Shown: positions 8,289-16,339, numbered from the stretch's first letter. The stretch is DNA of 37,768 bases from Candidatus Uhrbacteria bacterium (GCA_003518105.1 DOZH01000001.1:1-37768), one strand, 5' to 3'. Numbers and translations are program-made. The notes: generated from the letters alone by a model not told the origin.

Positions 8289-8966
8289 TTATTTAGCTGC
8301 TTGTGCTTGATCGTGATCTTGTTGCTCGAGTTTGTGATGGCGACGCACTAGACCGAGAATTAGAGCGCGTTCGGCGTCCATGAGGATATTAGTGATGGCG
8401 GGTTCATTTATCGCTCGGCTATTGTGAATATAATTAAGTTCGAAAATTCTTTGGGCTTTTTGGCGCCACGCGACGTTAGTTTGACTGGCTTGGACTATGA
8501 GGTCGCAAACCCGATCAACGATGTTTTCCCAGGCTAATTGGTTAGCTGTAGAAGATTTCAGTCGAGTATCCGGAAAGACTTCGCGAATGGCGGATGTTTT
8601 GACGTAGGAAGCTTGATCGATGTGTTTTAGTAAGTCATCTAGTTCAGATTGTTTGGTGACCTGTCCTGACTGTAATTTAGCTAGGTGTTCAATGATAGTG
8701 TGACTAATTTCTAGGTCACGAGCGTCTGAGGGTAAGCGGGCACCAGCCTTTACTTCTTCTGTTGTTAAGTTTTTTTGCTTTTCTGCAGAGAGGGGCAACT
8801 GCTTAGCAGCAGAGAAGAGTTGGTCGACAATAGCTCCAGCTTCTTCTGGTTTAGCAGCGTAGAGTTTACTTACAGTATCAATGACTAATAACTCTGGTGA
8901 GTTTTGCTCCGTCTGATTGGTTTTGGCTATGTATCCTGGGTCGAAGTGATCTCCGTGCTCTCCCAT
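8289..8966 (-). CDS. Hypothetical soluble helical protein upstream of the sigma factor
   Basis: I do not recognise this 225-aa protein. It is predicted to be almost all helical and soluble, rich in Ala, Gln, Glu and Lys. It has a His-rich start (GEHGDHFDPGY), a middle acidic region and a C-terminal helical tail ending in Gln/Ala repeats. There is no signal peptide or membrane segment. Its stop is 11 nt before the sigma-factor start, so the two are likely one operon. A role as a cytoplasmic sensor or anti-sigma partner is conjecture from that context alone. Confidence 0.6.
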   Translation of the reverse strand: MGEHGDHFDPGYIAKTNQTEQNSPELLVIDTVSKLYAAKPEEAGAIVDQLFSAAKQLPLSAEKQKNLTTEEVKAGARLPSDARDLEISHTIIEHLAKLQSGQVTKQSELDDLLKHIDQASYVKTSAIREVFPDTRLKSSTANQLAWENIVDRVCDLIVQASQTNVAWRQKAQRIFELNYIHNSRAINEPAITNILMDAERALILGLVRRHHKLEQQDHDQAQAAK

Positions 8967-9030
8967 ATTGTTTGGCGATTAGTCTTTCCAGTATGTTAAC
9001 ATGAGGAATTACTTGTTGATACGTGGGTTG

Positions 9031-9076
9031 GGGATAAAAAGATAGACACCCAGTTAGCCGAAGCTTGCTGGGTGTC
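9031..9076 (-). terminator. Intrinsic terminator of the 9929-9091 gene group
   Basis: GACACCCAG and CTGGGTGTC (9045-9053 and 9068-9076) form a 9-bp stem with a further AGC/GCT pairing around CGAA inside. On the minus strand it is followed by TATCTTTTTATCC. It lies just beyond the stop of the 106-aa gene. Confidence 0.8.
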
Positions 9077-9090
9077 GTAGGGTTTAGTTA

Positions 9091-9411
9091 TTATTTAGCC
9101 TTAGGTCGTTTGAGCGCTAGCGCAGCCAGGAGAATGATGATGCCGTCGACGACGAAGACATAGCTATCGCGTTCAGCGATGAGTCGTTGATTGGCGGCGT
9201 TATTTTGGCCGAGTTGGTCAACGACGGTGAATTGCCAAGGTTGGAGTTTTAATTGGAATGAATCATAGCAATAGCTAGGTATTTCTCCGGTGAACATAGC
9301 AACGTCGCAGAGTTGGCGATTGCCGAAACTGACGGAAAGATGATTAGCATATAGCGCGATGATGGTGAGGAGTATGATGGCTGCTGGGCGGAGATAGCGT
9401 TTGATGTTCAT
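9091..9411 (-). CDS. Small membrane protein, unknown
   Basis: This 106-aa protein has an N-terminal membrane segment (about residues 8-26) and a C-terminal one (about 83-100), with an extracytoplasmic loop of about 55 residues between them. The loop holds two cysteines (CDVAMF and YCYDSF) that could form a disulfide. I do not recognise the family. Its ATG overlaps the TGA stop of the DUF457 gene as ATGA, so translation is probably coupled. A good terminator follows it. Confidence 0.6.
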   Translation of the reverse strand: MNIKRYLRPAAIILLTIIALYANHLSVSFGNRQLCDVAMFTGEIPSYCYDSFQLKLQPWQFTVVDQLGQNNAANQRLIAERDSYVFVVDGIIILLAALALKRPKAK

Positions 9412-9911
9412 AGATATTTAGCAGAATTTTTACGGCTGATATTTCTAAATAATAGCATTATCGCCCAAACGACGATAGTGAGTTCAACTAGGAACGTCCA
9501 ATGAAAAATGAAGCTCCAAACCCAGAAGTTGTGGGTGGCAGGTACGGTGGCGAGGAAGAGATTATAGTCGCTAAAGGGGTAGAGCCAGGCGATGCCACCG
9601 ACGAAGGAGTCGAGGACAAAGTGGAGGATGATGTTGGCGAAGATGATGGTGGTGATGGCGAGGGCGGTACGCTTTTTGAAAATTATGCAGGGTAAGGCGA
9701 TGAGGAGCCAGAGGGCGAGCCAGACTAGTGGTAGGTGGGTGAAGTAGTGATGATGAAGGGTTTGGCGGTGGTCGATTAAATAGAAATAGATTAGGTCGAC
9801 GTCGGGAAAGACACTCGCCAGTAAGCCGAGCCAGAGGAATTTAGTGCTGTTGAATTTCTTTTGAAGCCAGGTGGTGAGTAAGTACCCGGCTGGTAGGTGG
9901 GCGATGAACAT
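9408..9911 (-). CDS. DUF457/YdjM-like membrane-bound metal-dependent hydrolase
   Basis: This 167-aa polytopic protein has the signature of the DUF457/YdjM family. It has an N-terminal MFIAHLPAGYLL, the acidic FPDVDLIYFYL, the histidines of HRQTLHHHYFTHLP and a later HFVLDSFVGGIAWLYPF. In this family the His and Asp residues are thought to bind metal, and the proteins are loosely called membrane-bound hydrolases; the real substrate is unknown. There are about four membrane segments. It is in a three-gene group with the surface protein at 9929-11239 (17-nt gap) and the small membrane protein at 9091-9411 (ATGA overlap). Confidence 0.8.
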   Translation of the reverse strand: MFIAHLPAGYLLTTWLQKKFNSTKFLWLGLLASVFPDVDLIYFYLIDHRQTLHHHYFTHLPLVWLALWLLIALPCIIFKKRTALAITTIIFANIILHFVLDSFVGGIAWLYPFSDYNLFLATVPATHNFWVWSFIFHWTFLVELTIVVWAIMLLFRNISRKNSAKYL

Positions 9912-9928
9912 ATTGGTTAGTATAGTCT

Positions 9929-11239
9929 TTACCTACCAATCTGCGAAATTGCGTCCACGAACTCCTGCTGGTCAAAATAGTTGCTGCCGATACTGCCGTC
10001 ACTCCAGCGTTCCTGGCCGTCGTATTCCCACATGAGAAATAGGTTCATGGTGGGGACGCTTAAGAGTATTTTGCTGTATTCAGTTATTTCTGCGGCCGAC
10101 ATGGCGTAAAATCCCTGGCGCCAACCGGGTTGTCCACTTGAGCCATCACCACCGTCCGCAATGTTCAAGCCGTTGATGCTGGCAACGTGGAGCGCTTGAG
10201 CCGCTGCGGTTTCGTTTTTTGTGTAGGTGTTAATTTCTCCATCACGGACAATATATTGGTTGACGACAGCATCGAGGTAGTCATATGTTCCGTCCGTTGG
10301 AACAGGCATTGTTGTCGCGCGATTTCGTACGAAGGTCATTAGCCCAGGAAGAGTTTCCTCGCTATAACGAGCCATTTCGTCAAGTTCTGCTCCGGTTGGA
10401 TTTTTGCCGTCAAAGGTTAGAATGTCGTCGAGCAACATGTGTCCGATTAGCGTTCCATTGTCGATGTAAGTTTGCACGCCTGAGTTTTTCCAGGCTGCGA
10501 CGTAGTTTTTCCACTTGTTTATGTCGAAGTTTCCATTGGTATCCAAATTCGAAATCGACGAAGACATGCGGAGTGTCACTTTCATGCCGGAGCGTTGCAC
10601 GATCGGGAGAAGCGTTTTGACGGCATAGGTTGGACTGTCGGCAGCAACTTGAAAGACTGAGGTGTTAAAGCGATGACGAACGTCGGCTAAGCCGGCGTCG
10701 GTAATAAAGCCATTCAAGCCCCAGAAACCAGTTAATAACGGCTCGGCTGGCACGTCGTCGATGCTATCGATATCGGTGCCAAAAGAAAACACGGTCCAGA
10801 GGGTGGGCGGAACGTCTAAGACGCGCTGCGCCCAGTTTGTTCCATAGATGGTGCGAGCAATATCTTCTGTGGTAATCCAGCGTAAAACTGGTGCCTCAAG
10901 CGTGCCGTCGACGAGATAGACTTTTGATACAGACTGGACCTTGATGAGCGATCCAGCTTTGGGAGCGATGGGGTTGCCAAGCGGGTAGGTGGCGAGATCG
11001 CTATCGGAAATAGTGACGACGGTATCGAAGGATGTGTAGTAAGTGAAGAATGTCGCTTCGTTGAGGAAGATTAGCCGTTTGTTATCGCTACTGACGTAAT
11101 AGACTGTGCTTGATGATTGGCCTTTGATGAGGCTGCCTGAGGTGATAGTCGTGGCTGCTTGTGTAGACGCTGGCAAGCCAATACTCGCACAAAATAGGGC
11201 GATAATTACTGGGAATAGGAGGTGTTTTAGGTATTCCAT
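9929..11239 (-). CDS. Secreted protein: CPR surface domain plus possible glycoside-hydrolase-like domain
   Basis: This 436-aa protein has a signal peptide (residues 1-28, ending STQA). A surface domain follows (about 30-155, with GSLIKGQSSSTVYYVS, FFTYYTSFDTVVTISDSDLATYPLG and TNWAQRVLDVPPTLW) and then a C-terminal domain of about 265 residues. The latter starts LLTGFWGLNGFITDAGL and has features of a TIM barrel: VTLRMSSSI, IGHMLLDDILTFDG, LNIADGGDGS and MNLFLMWEYDGQERW. Acidic residues at the strand ends could be catalytic, but I cannot match a CAZy family, so a glycan-acting role is inference. The first domain is shared with the C-terminus of the protein at 4395-6197. ATG at 11239 is chosen because the longer frame opens with GTG and disrupts the signal peptide. 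Confidence 0.75.
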   Translation of the reverse strand: MEYLKHLLFPVIIALFCASIGLPASTQAATTITSGSLIKGQSSSTVYYVSSDNKRLIFLNEATFFTYYTSFDTVVTISDSDLATYPLGNPIAPKAGSLIKVQSVSKVYLVDGTLEAPVLRWITTEDIARTIYGTNWAQRVLDVPPTLWTVFSFGTDIDSIDDVPAEPLLTGFWGLNGFITDAGLADVRHRFNTSVFQVAADSPTYAVKTLLPIVQRSGMKVTLRMSSSISNLDTNGNFDINKWKNYVAAWKNSGVQTYIDNGTLIGHMLLDDILTFDGKNPTGAELDEMARYSEETLPGLMTFVRNRATTMPVPTDGTYDYLDAVVNQYIVRDGEINTYTKNETAAAQALHVASINGLNIADGGDGSSGQPGWRQGFYAMSAAEITEYSKILLSVPTMNLFLMWEYDGQERWSDGSIGSNYFDQQEFVDAISQIGR

Positions 11240-11314
11240 AGGGCGGATATTACCTTCTATTGCCACTGTACCCTTTTTGCAGTTTTGAGAAAAGCCTCAA
11301 TTTAAAACACGATA

Positions 11315-12391
11315 TCAACAATTCGGCTCATGGTATTTGAGACTCTCACCAAAAGGGCTCTCAAGGTCCCAGTTTGAGCTTTCGGATCTGTGCGCAAATT
11401 GATGTGTGAGTGGGATTTTCCCTTTGCCGCCTGGAAGATCGAGCATATAGCGAGGCAGTGCAATCCCTGTAACTTTACCTTGTAGACTTCTCATGATGGC
11501 AATACCTTCCTCAATCGGGACGCGGAAGTGGTTTGTGCCTTGAGCAAGATCGAGTTGATGAAGATAATATGGTACGACACGAATATCAACCAGACGTTTA
11601 AAGAGTTCTTCAAGAATGGCGGGGTCATCGTTCACGTCCTTTAGTAGAGGCCCTTGGTTACGTACCACAATACCCATATCTACCAACCTAGCGACAGCGG
11701 TGATATTTTCCGGCGCGATTTCCTTGGGATGGTTAAAATGTGTGACGATAAAGATGGGATGAGTTGCATCTATATATCGTCGTAATATTGTGAGAAGACC
11801 GTCGGTAATACGAGAAGGAAGATTCACTAGTGTGCGGGTGTGGAAACGAATGCGACGAACGCTTGGCACTTGGCGGAGCATGGAAAGCCAATCTTCAATC
11901 TGCCAATCAAGCAGTGTCAGTGGGTCGCCTCCGGTCAAGATAACCTCTTCGACTTCGGGATGTTCATGCAGGTAATTGATAATACGATCCATGTCAGTAT
12001 TTGTGGGGCCTGGATTAGCTTCACCTGTCTTGGATCTCCGAAAACAGAAGCGACAAAACAGTGAGCAAAAGAATGTCGCGTAGATGAGTACACGGTCGGG
12101 GTAGCGATGCGTGAGAAATGGTATCGGCGATTTTGCCTCGTCGCCAATAGGATCAACGAGCTCTTCCGGGGAAAATGTAAGCTCGCGCTCTTGTGGGACT
12201 GACATGAGTAGAATGGGATCATTGGGATTCTCGAAGTCAATAAGGCGAAGCGTATGCGGGGTGATGGAAAGGCGCATATTCGCCAATACCTCGCGCATGC
12301 GCTCTTTGTTTTGGATGGGAATGTATTGTTCGAGCTGATCAAGAGTACGGACACAATGCTGGAGGTCGATTTGCCACTGTTCAGGTTGCAT
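11315..12391 (-). CDS. KamA-family radical SAM protein (lysine 2,3-aminomutase-like)
   Basis: This 358-aa protein has the radical SAM cluster motif CxxxCxxC in FFCSLFCRFCFRRSKTG, the following LTGGDPL, and a C-terminal YMLDLPGGKGKIPL that resembles the PLP-lysine region of lysine 2,3-aminomutases. Family members move an amino group between carbons 2 and 3 of lysine; EpmB relatives prepare beta-lysine for elongation factor P. No lysine fermentation genes or EF-P modification partner are in the window, so the physiological role is open. The longer frame opens with TTG, so the ATG at 12391 is preferred. The gene stands alone, ends in TGA, and has a possible promoter upstream. Confidence 0.88.
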   Translation of the reverse strand: MQPEQWQIDLQHCVRTLDQLEQYIPIQNKERMREVLANMRLSITPHTLRLIDFENPNDPILLMSVPQERELTFSPEELVDPIGDEAKSPIPFLTHRYPDRVLIYATFFCSLFCRFCFRRSKTGEANPGPTNTDMDRIINYLHEHPEVEEVILTGGDPLTLLDWQIEDWLSMLRQVPSVRRIRFHTRTLVNLPSRITDGLLTILRRYIDATHPIFIVTHFNHPKEIAPENITAVARLVDMGIVVRNQGPLLKDVNDDPAILEELFKRLVDIRVVPYYLHQLDLAQGTNHFRVPIEEGIAIMRSLQGKVTGIALPRYMLDLPGGKGKIPLTHQFAHRSESSNWDLESPFGESLKYHEPNC

Positions 12392-12436
12392 AGAGAAGGT
12401 TTTAAAAACAGAAAACCGCTTGCGGGTGCGCAAAAC

Positions 12437-12465
12437 GGTATAAAGAAACGGAGTTGGGAGTAAAA
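12437..12465 (-). promoter_or_regulatory. Possible promoter of the kamA-like gene
   Basis: On the minus strand TTTTAC (12460-12465) and TATACC (12437-12442) are separated by 17 nt, with about 38 nt from the predicted start to ATG. The -35 is weak. The rest of 12466-12637 is AT-rich and holds a small hairpin (AGCTCC/GGAGC near 12472-12486) but no gene that I can see. Confidence 0.3.
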
Positions 12466-12637
12466 CGAAATAGCTCCGTTATGGAGCCTGCTTCGGTGGA
12501 TTAAAAAGTGATTGGGTGATCATATTGTTGCTAGTGTGCCATAGTTTACTGTAAACAAAAAGACCAGCCTGGTTGAGTTGATTTTTTTGTTATTTTGTAT
12601 AGGGATTTTTATTTTTAAGTATGGTGTTGATACATTT

Positions 12638-12856
12638 TTAGTCGAGTGCGTTTACACCGCAAATTTGCATACACCGGTCATGTAGGGCGATTGCTGTGAA
12701 TTCTGGACTTACGGTGTATCCTTCGGTGCATGTTTGATAACAGATCTCGAAATTTGTTTTTTGTATTGGGGTTTGTTTTATAACAAAATGATAAATAAAT
12801 GAGACGCTTATAGCGAGAACTCCTACGATTATTATGTCTCGAAGTGTTTTGTCCAT
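12638..12856 (-). CDS. Small single-pass membrane protein with four cysteines outside
   Basis: This 72-aa protein has one membrane segment (about residues 8-25). Its external tail holds two cysteine pairs (ICYQTC and CMQIC), which suggests a small disulfide-bonded domain. I do not recognise a family. The start is taken at ATG 12856 (the longer frame opens with GTG). It is last in a run of four minus-strand genes that begins with the receiver protein at 14902, with gaps of 38 and 62 nt between the last three. The whole run is AT-rich compared with the rest of the window. Confidence 0.5.
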   Translation of the reverse strand: MDKTLRDIIIVGVLAISVSFIYHFVIKQTPIQKTNFEICYQTCTEGYTVSPEFTAIALHDRCMQICGVNALD

Positions 12857-12894
12857 AATTGTCGACACTAAAATGATTAATGAGTCAATGAATC

Positions 12895-13140
12895 TTATTT
12901 TTTATAAGGATTCTCGCCCGCCAACATTGAATCTATGCACTCTTGTTTTGTAACTACGCTGGGATCGGTATAGTGTTCATAGGTTGTTGAATCTGATGAA
13001 AGACGGAGTTTTTGAGTAGTTAAGGGAAAACTTTTACAAGTTTCCATTGCTGTATTTATATCTACACCCTTAGAAGCGCATCCGCCGCCTATGAGTATTA
13101 GACAGATGACGCTAAAGCATAATGTAATTGGATTTCTCAT
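12895..13140 (-). CDS. Small probable lipoprotein
   Basis: This 81-aa protein has a short basic start, a hydrophobic segment and a candidate lipobox LIGGGC with Cys21 (three glycines before the Cys is unusual for a lipobox). The mature part of about 60 residues contains two more cysteines, in METCKSF and TKQECIDSM. No family is recognised. Position just downstream of the kinase-like gene suggests it belongs to the same operon and may be the exported element of the sensory cluster, which is inference. Confidence 0.55.
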   Translation of the reverse strand: MRNPITLCFSVICLILIGGGCASKGVDINTAMETCKSFPLTTQKLRLSSDSTTYEHYTDPSVVTKQECIDSMLAGENPYKK

Positions 13141-13202
13141 ATTGAGTGTTTGTTTGAAACTATTTTAGAGATCACTGGTGATAGTATATATTAAAACTGA
13201 AA

Positions 13203-14228
13203 TCACCATACGAATCGTAGGATTAGGGTAAATGGAGCATATTTTACGTTATTATAATCAAAGCTTCTTGATATGTTTGATTCTGCGGATATGATTATGC
13301 TGTGTTGATCACAGATTAATTTTGCAAAATATAAACCAATACCGGACCCCTTTTCGTTGGTTTTTAACGCGTGGCTTCCGCGTATGCTTTTTAAAAAGAT
13401 CAGTTCTCTTTCTTCTGGTAAAACGAAAGGCCCGATTGATTCAATGGAAATTTCTAATTCATCTGCTTGTTCGGAAAATATGACTGTTATAACTTGATCT
13501 GGTGGGGAGTATTTTACAGCATTTTCTAGTAATACGACGGGTAAAATTTCAAAATGTCTATAACTATTTATCGTCTTATGTGACTCACCATGAAGATTTA
13601 TCGCTACACGTTTCTCATGACTTTCAAGGCAACGTGCTGCTTTATAGAATTTATTATAAATACCTATATCGCTTTTTTCTCCTAAAAGTTCTGGATTTTG
13701 ATTGAGATCGACTATATTTAGTCTAGTTGTAATGAGACTTGATGCGGAAAAGATACGTTTTACATGATTTTCAATATTTTCTATTCCTTCTCTATTGGTA
13801 ATTTTTTCTTGTGCAAACTCGGAGTTACTTTTGATGGTTTGATTTAGTTTGCGAATTTCATGAATAGTTTGATTATTAAATTCTACATGTTCATTTAGGC
13901 GAGAAACAATATTGAACTCATTCAGAATCGAATAAAAATGGTCCTCTGTAAGGATTGGATTGAAATCGGTTACCTGGAGTTTTCGTTTTGTTTTTTCTCG
14001 ATCAAATCGTCCAATAATACGAATACCGAAAATTACTTTATTTTCGTCTACGTAACAGCTGAATCCACTGGGACTAATATGCCAACCTCGTACTAAAATA
14101 ATGTGGTCAAAAAAAATTCGTTCCGTTTTATCTTTAAAATGCTTTATACAAAATCCTGGCTGCTTAATAAACAAGCCATCTTTTGGATTTTTGTCGCTAA
14201 TCAGAAAGAAGGGAAATGGTTCAAACAT
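13203..14228 (-). CDS. Histidine-kinase-like protein with degenerate ATPase domain
   Basis: This 341-aa cytoplasmic protein has no membrane segment. Its N-terminal part (1-105) is unrecognised. A helical middle follows (about 105-200), with His123 in TIHEIRKLNQTIK as the best candidate phospho-acceptor. The C-terminal HATPase domain (about 222-341) has an N-box VVLLENAVKYSPP (231-243) and a G2 box EKGSGIGLYFAK (292-303). The G1 box, normally DxGxG, is replaced by SIGPFV. It starts 2 nt after the stop of the receiver gene, so the pair is translated together. It is probably a soluble sensor kinase or a kinase-derived regulator. Loss of the G1 aspartate casts doubt on activity. AT-rich codons differ from most neighbours. 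Confidence 0.75.
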   Translation of the reverse strand: MFEPFPFFLISDKNPKDGLFIKQPGFCIKHFKDKTERIFFDHIILVRGWHISPSGFSCYVDENKVIFGIRIIGRFDREKTKRKLQVTDFNPILTEDHFYSILNEFNIVSRLNEHVEFNNQTIHEIRKLNQTIKSNSEFAQEKITNREGIENIENHVKRIFSASSLITTRLNIVDLNQNPELLGEKSDIGIYNKFYKAARCLESHEKRVAINLHGESHKTINSYRHFEILPVVLLENAVKYSPPDQVITVIFSEQADELEISIESIGPFVLPEERELIFLKSIRGSHALKTNEKGSGIGLYFAKLICDQHSIIISAESNISRSFDYNNVKYAPFTLILRFVW

Positions 14229-14230
14229 AT

Positions 14231-14902
14231 TTAACTAGCTGCCGCGAGCAATAGTTTAAGTATGATTTGTTTTGAAAAATCTTTCAGTAGCTGCTGCGTT
14301 TCTCTTGGAAGGTGAATGAGGGCTTTGTCAGTAATGAAACTCTCACGGTCTTTTTTAAGTATTGAGTTAACAAATTTGTCCTCTAATCGCATGACATCGA
14401 GAAGAGGTATCTCTCTTTCTAGCAAAGCCTTCTTCATTTTTTGCCACTGACTGTAAGGAGCGAGTGTTTGTTCTGTGGCCTTATCTAATGTTTCGAGCCA
14501 ATCTTCCAGGTCGGCATCTTTTTTGATGGATTTATCAGCCATTTGAAAATGTCGGTTGAATGTTGGATTAAATGTTTCACCGCTGTAGGCGATTATGTAT
14601 TTAAAGGGGTATCGTTTGCGAATTTCTGAAATAACATGAGCTCCTTCCAATGTAGCGTTAAGTTTTCGTCCGACGCCCTTTATATCGCAAAGTACTATAT
14701 CGTATACTTCGATACTCTGAATATCGTCGATATCATCTTTTTTTGTAATGTGATACCCATGACGATGTAAAGTTTCTTGATATGGAAAAGGTTCATCATC
14801 TATTAGAACAACCTTAACTTTATTGCGCATGGTTGCTATCGGATCTGGAGATATTTCTTGTAGTTCTGAAATGTTATGGGGATTGCCTAAAATTATATAC
14901 AT
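14231..14902 (-). CDS. Response-regulator-like receiver protein without DNA-binding output domain
   Basis: This 223-aa protein has a receiver domain (about residues 28-145) with the acidic pair Asp35-Asp36 in LIDDEPF. Asp73 in VLCDIKG is the phosphorylation site, with Ser107 in IAYSGE and Lys124 in ADKSIKK. All catalytic positions are kept. The C-terminal 80 residues are helical and contain no recognisable HTH or enzyme domain. Output is therefore likely by protein-protein contact. The longer frame opens with TTG, so ATG 14902 is used; ATG at 14830 is a shorter option that would start right at the receiver. It is the first gene of the cluster, 2 nt before the kinase-like gene. Confidence 0.78.
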   Translation of the reverse strand: MYIILGNPHNISELQEISPDPIATMRNKVKVVLIDDEPFPYQETLHRHGYHITKKDDIDDIQSIEVYDIVLCDIKGVGRKLNATLEGAHVISEIRKRYPFKYIIAYSGETFNPTFNRHFQMADKSIKKDADLEDWLETLDKATEQTLAPYSQWQKMKKALLEREIPLLDVMRLEDKFVNSILKKDRESFITDKALIHLPRETQQLLKDFSKQIILKLLLAAAS

Positions 14903-14948
14903 ATTAGGCAATTATCTATTAGAAACTCACCAAATTATTGATGGGTTT

Positions 14949-14978
14949 TTAATAGCTGACTTGTGCGTCACGGCGCAA
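14949..14978 (-). promoter_or_regulatory. Probable promoter of the receiver-kinase cluster
   Basis: On the minus strand TTGCGC (14973-14978) and TATTAA (14949-14954) are 18 nt apart, between tRNA-Trp and the receiver gene. The leader would be about 40 nt. Confidence 0.4.
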
Positions 14979-14987
14979 ATCGGCTCT

Positions 14988-15062
14988 TGGCAGGGACGCA
15001 GAGATTCGAACTCTGAATAAATCTTTTGGAGAGATTTGTGATAGCCATTTCACTACGTCCCT
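14988..15062 (-). tRNA. tRNA-Trp (anticodon CCA)
   Basis: The 75-nt minus-strand sequence folds as a cloverleaf: acceptor AGGGACG with CGTCCCT, anticodon stem AATCT/AGATT around loop CTCCAAA (anticodon CCA), and T stem CAGAG/CTCTG around TTCGAAT. The discriminator G and a genome-encoded CCA end the gene. The 3' end faces the AT-rich sensory cluster. The 5' 10 nt overlap the reading frame of the broken HTH gene. Confidence 0.93.
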
Positions 15063-15724
15063 TCGCTGTGTTTTGCGAACTGACTGTATATGATAATGAG
15101 GTTTTTGACAATACCGGCATTATAGTAGCGAAGTGACGCGCAACCCTCGTAATTAAGGTGTTTTCGTTTACCTGTATGAGGTTTCTTGTAGGTCTTTTGG
15201 AACTGGGCAACTGGGATATTTGTGACCCTTGACCAGAAAGTTTGCTGTTTGGTTTCATCGTGATACTCGTGTAGATGCATTAAAACTCGAAATTTTGATT
15301 CATCTAGAGTGAAGCCTTTGCGCAGAGCTGAGAGAAATGTCTTCATTAGCTCAGGATCTGAATTGCTGAAATTGATGCCGCTCGATAATGATTGTTTTCC
15401 GCCTTCACACCAGTAAAGGAGGGCAGCAACAAGACGCCAGAAGTTTTTGGTTTTTGGTAGCTGAGCCATATCTAGGCCGGTGGCTTTAGCTATTTTTTCT
15501 TGGGCGATGGCTCGTTTGGCTTTGCCGATAGCTGACCCCTTAGCTCGTCAGTCGATGAAGTTTTGTTGTAATTTCTTGCGTAGTTCTAGCGGAAGCGGAA
15601 TGTCTCTAACCCAAAGAGAAATGGTACTTTTAGCTACTTTTAGTTGAGCCGCGATAACTAAAATAGAGAGTCCACGTCGACGTAATTGCACGGCTTTATT
15701 TTTAGTTAGTTTAGTGTATGACAT
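15053..15724 (-). pseudogene. HTH plus LAGLIDADG-like protein interrupted by an in-frame TGA
   Basis: One reading frame of 224 codons runs from ATG 15724 to TAG 15053 and is broken only by TGA at 15548-15550. The first part (58 aa) is a helix-turn-helix: KLTKNKAVQLRRRG, then VIAAQLKVAKSTISLWVRDIPLP. After the TGA come a Lys/Ala-rich linker and a domain with LLYWCEGGK, INFSNSDPELMKTFLSALRKGF and MHLHEYHD. I associate this layout with a family common in Patescibacteria that pairs an HTH with a homing-endonuclease-like fold; that is from memory. TGA is a true stop elsewhere in the window, so this is probably a nonsense mutation (CGA to TGA in GAC-CGA-CGA would fit). Two separate proteins, with a restart at ATG 15469, cannot be excluded. 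Confidence 0.7.
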
Positions 15725-15778
15725 AATTGTTGTTAGTTCGATTATACCATTTTTAAGACAGTTGGAAATGTGGATATC

Positions 15779-15807
15779 TTGGCGTTTTAGACTGCACATC
15801 GTATACT
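15779..15807 (+). promoter_or_regulatory. Promoter of the DUF2231-like gene
   Basis: TTGGCG (15779-15784) and TATACT (15802-15807) have a 17-nt spacer. Transcription would start about 25 nt before the ATG at 15839. Confidence 0.6.
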
Positions 15808-15838
15808 GTTTGGAGAAACTCGATAATAATTTTGTTAT

Positions 15839-16333
15839 ATGGACCTGCATCCAATTTTGGTACATTTTCCGATCGCGTTATTAAGCGTTTATGCCGTGGT
15901 GGAAGTAGTGCGATGGCCTAAGTTGGTGCGGACTAATTGGTGGTTTCCGCTCAAGTCGGCCTTGGTGATCATTGGTTCGGCGGCGAGCGTGGTGACGTTC
16001 TTTTCTGGTTGGTTGCTGGAACAGGCGGCGGAGCAGAATGGAATGGTACCAAGAGTGATGGAGATGCATGGTAATTTTGCTCTTTATACGGCGGCGGTGT
16101 TTGGCGTACTGGCGTTGGCACATGTGGTGGTGTTGCTAAAGAAGTATTTCAATGAACAGATTATGCGGATCGCGGAAAGTATTTTGCAGCCGTTGGTAGC
16201 GATACCGTTAGCGATTTTAGGCTTGCTATTGATTACGATTACTGGCTCGCTTGGTGGGGCGATGGTGTATGGGCCGGATGTGGATCCGTTGGTGAAGTTT
16301 TTCTACGGAATTTTTGTTGGGTCGAGTAACTAA
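15839..16333 (+). CDS. DUF2231-like four-helix membrane protein
   Basis: This 164-aa protein has four membrane segments (about residues 5-25, 40-62, 78-100 and 115-140) and the family's conserved histidines in MDLHPILVHFPIALL and MEMHGNFALYT. DUF2231 members are integral membrane proteins of uncertain function; some are suspected to bind heme because of the His and Gly pattern, which is not shown here. The gene has its own promoter and is followed by about 280 bp of repeats. Confidence 0.8.
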   Translation: MDLHPILVHFPIALLSVYAVVEVVRWPKLVRTNWWFPLKSALVIIGSAASVVTFFSGWLLEQAAEQNGMVPRVMEMHGNFALYTAAVFGVLALAHVVVLLKKYFNEQIMRIAESILQPLVAIPLAILGLLLITITGSLGGAMVYGPDVDPLVKFFYGIFVGSSN

Positions 16334-16339
16334 ATAATC

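Noticed and set aside
12543..12580. Terminator after the 72-aa gene
   Set aside because: ACCAGGCTGGT followed by CTTTTTG is a stem of only four to five pairs; too weak to list as a feature.
12440..14987. An integrated island with att sites at tRNA-Trp
   Set aside because: The composition and position fit, but I see no integrase and no repeat of the tRNA 3' end near 12400-12640.
15548..15550. UGA read as a sense codon (as in Gracilibacteria or SR1)
   Set aside because: TGA ends the DUF457, KamA-like and kinase-like genes, one of them in an ATGA overlap, so the standard code holds.
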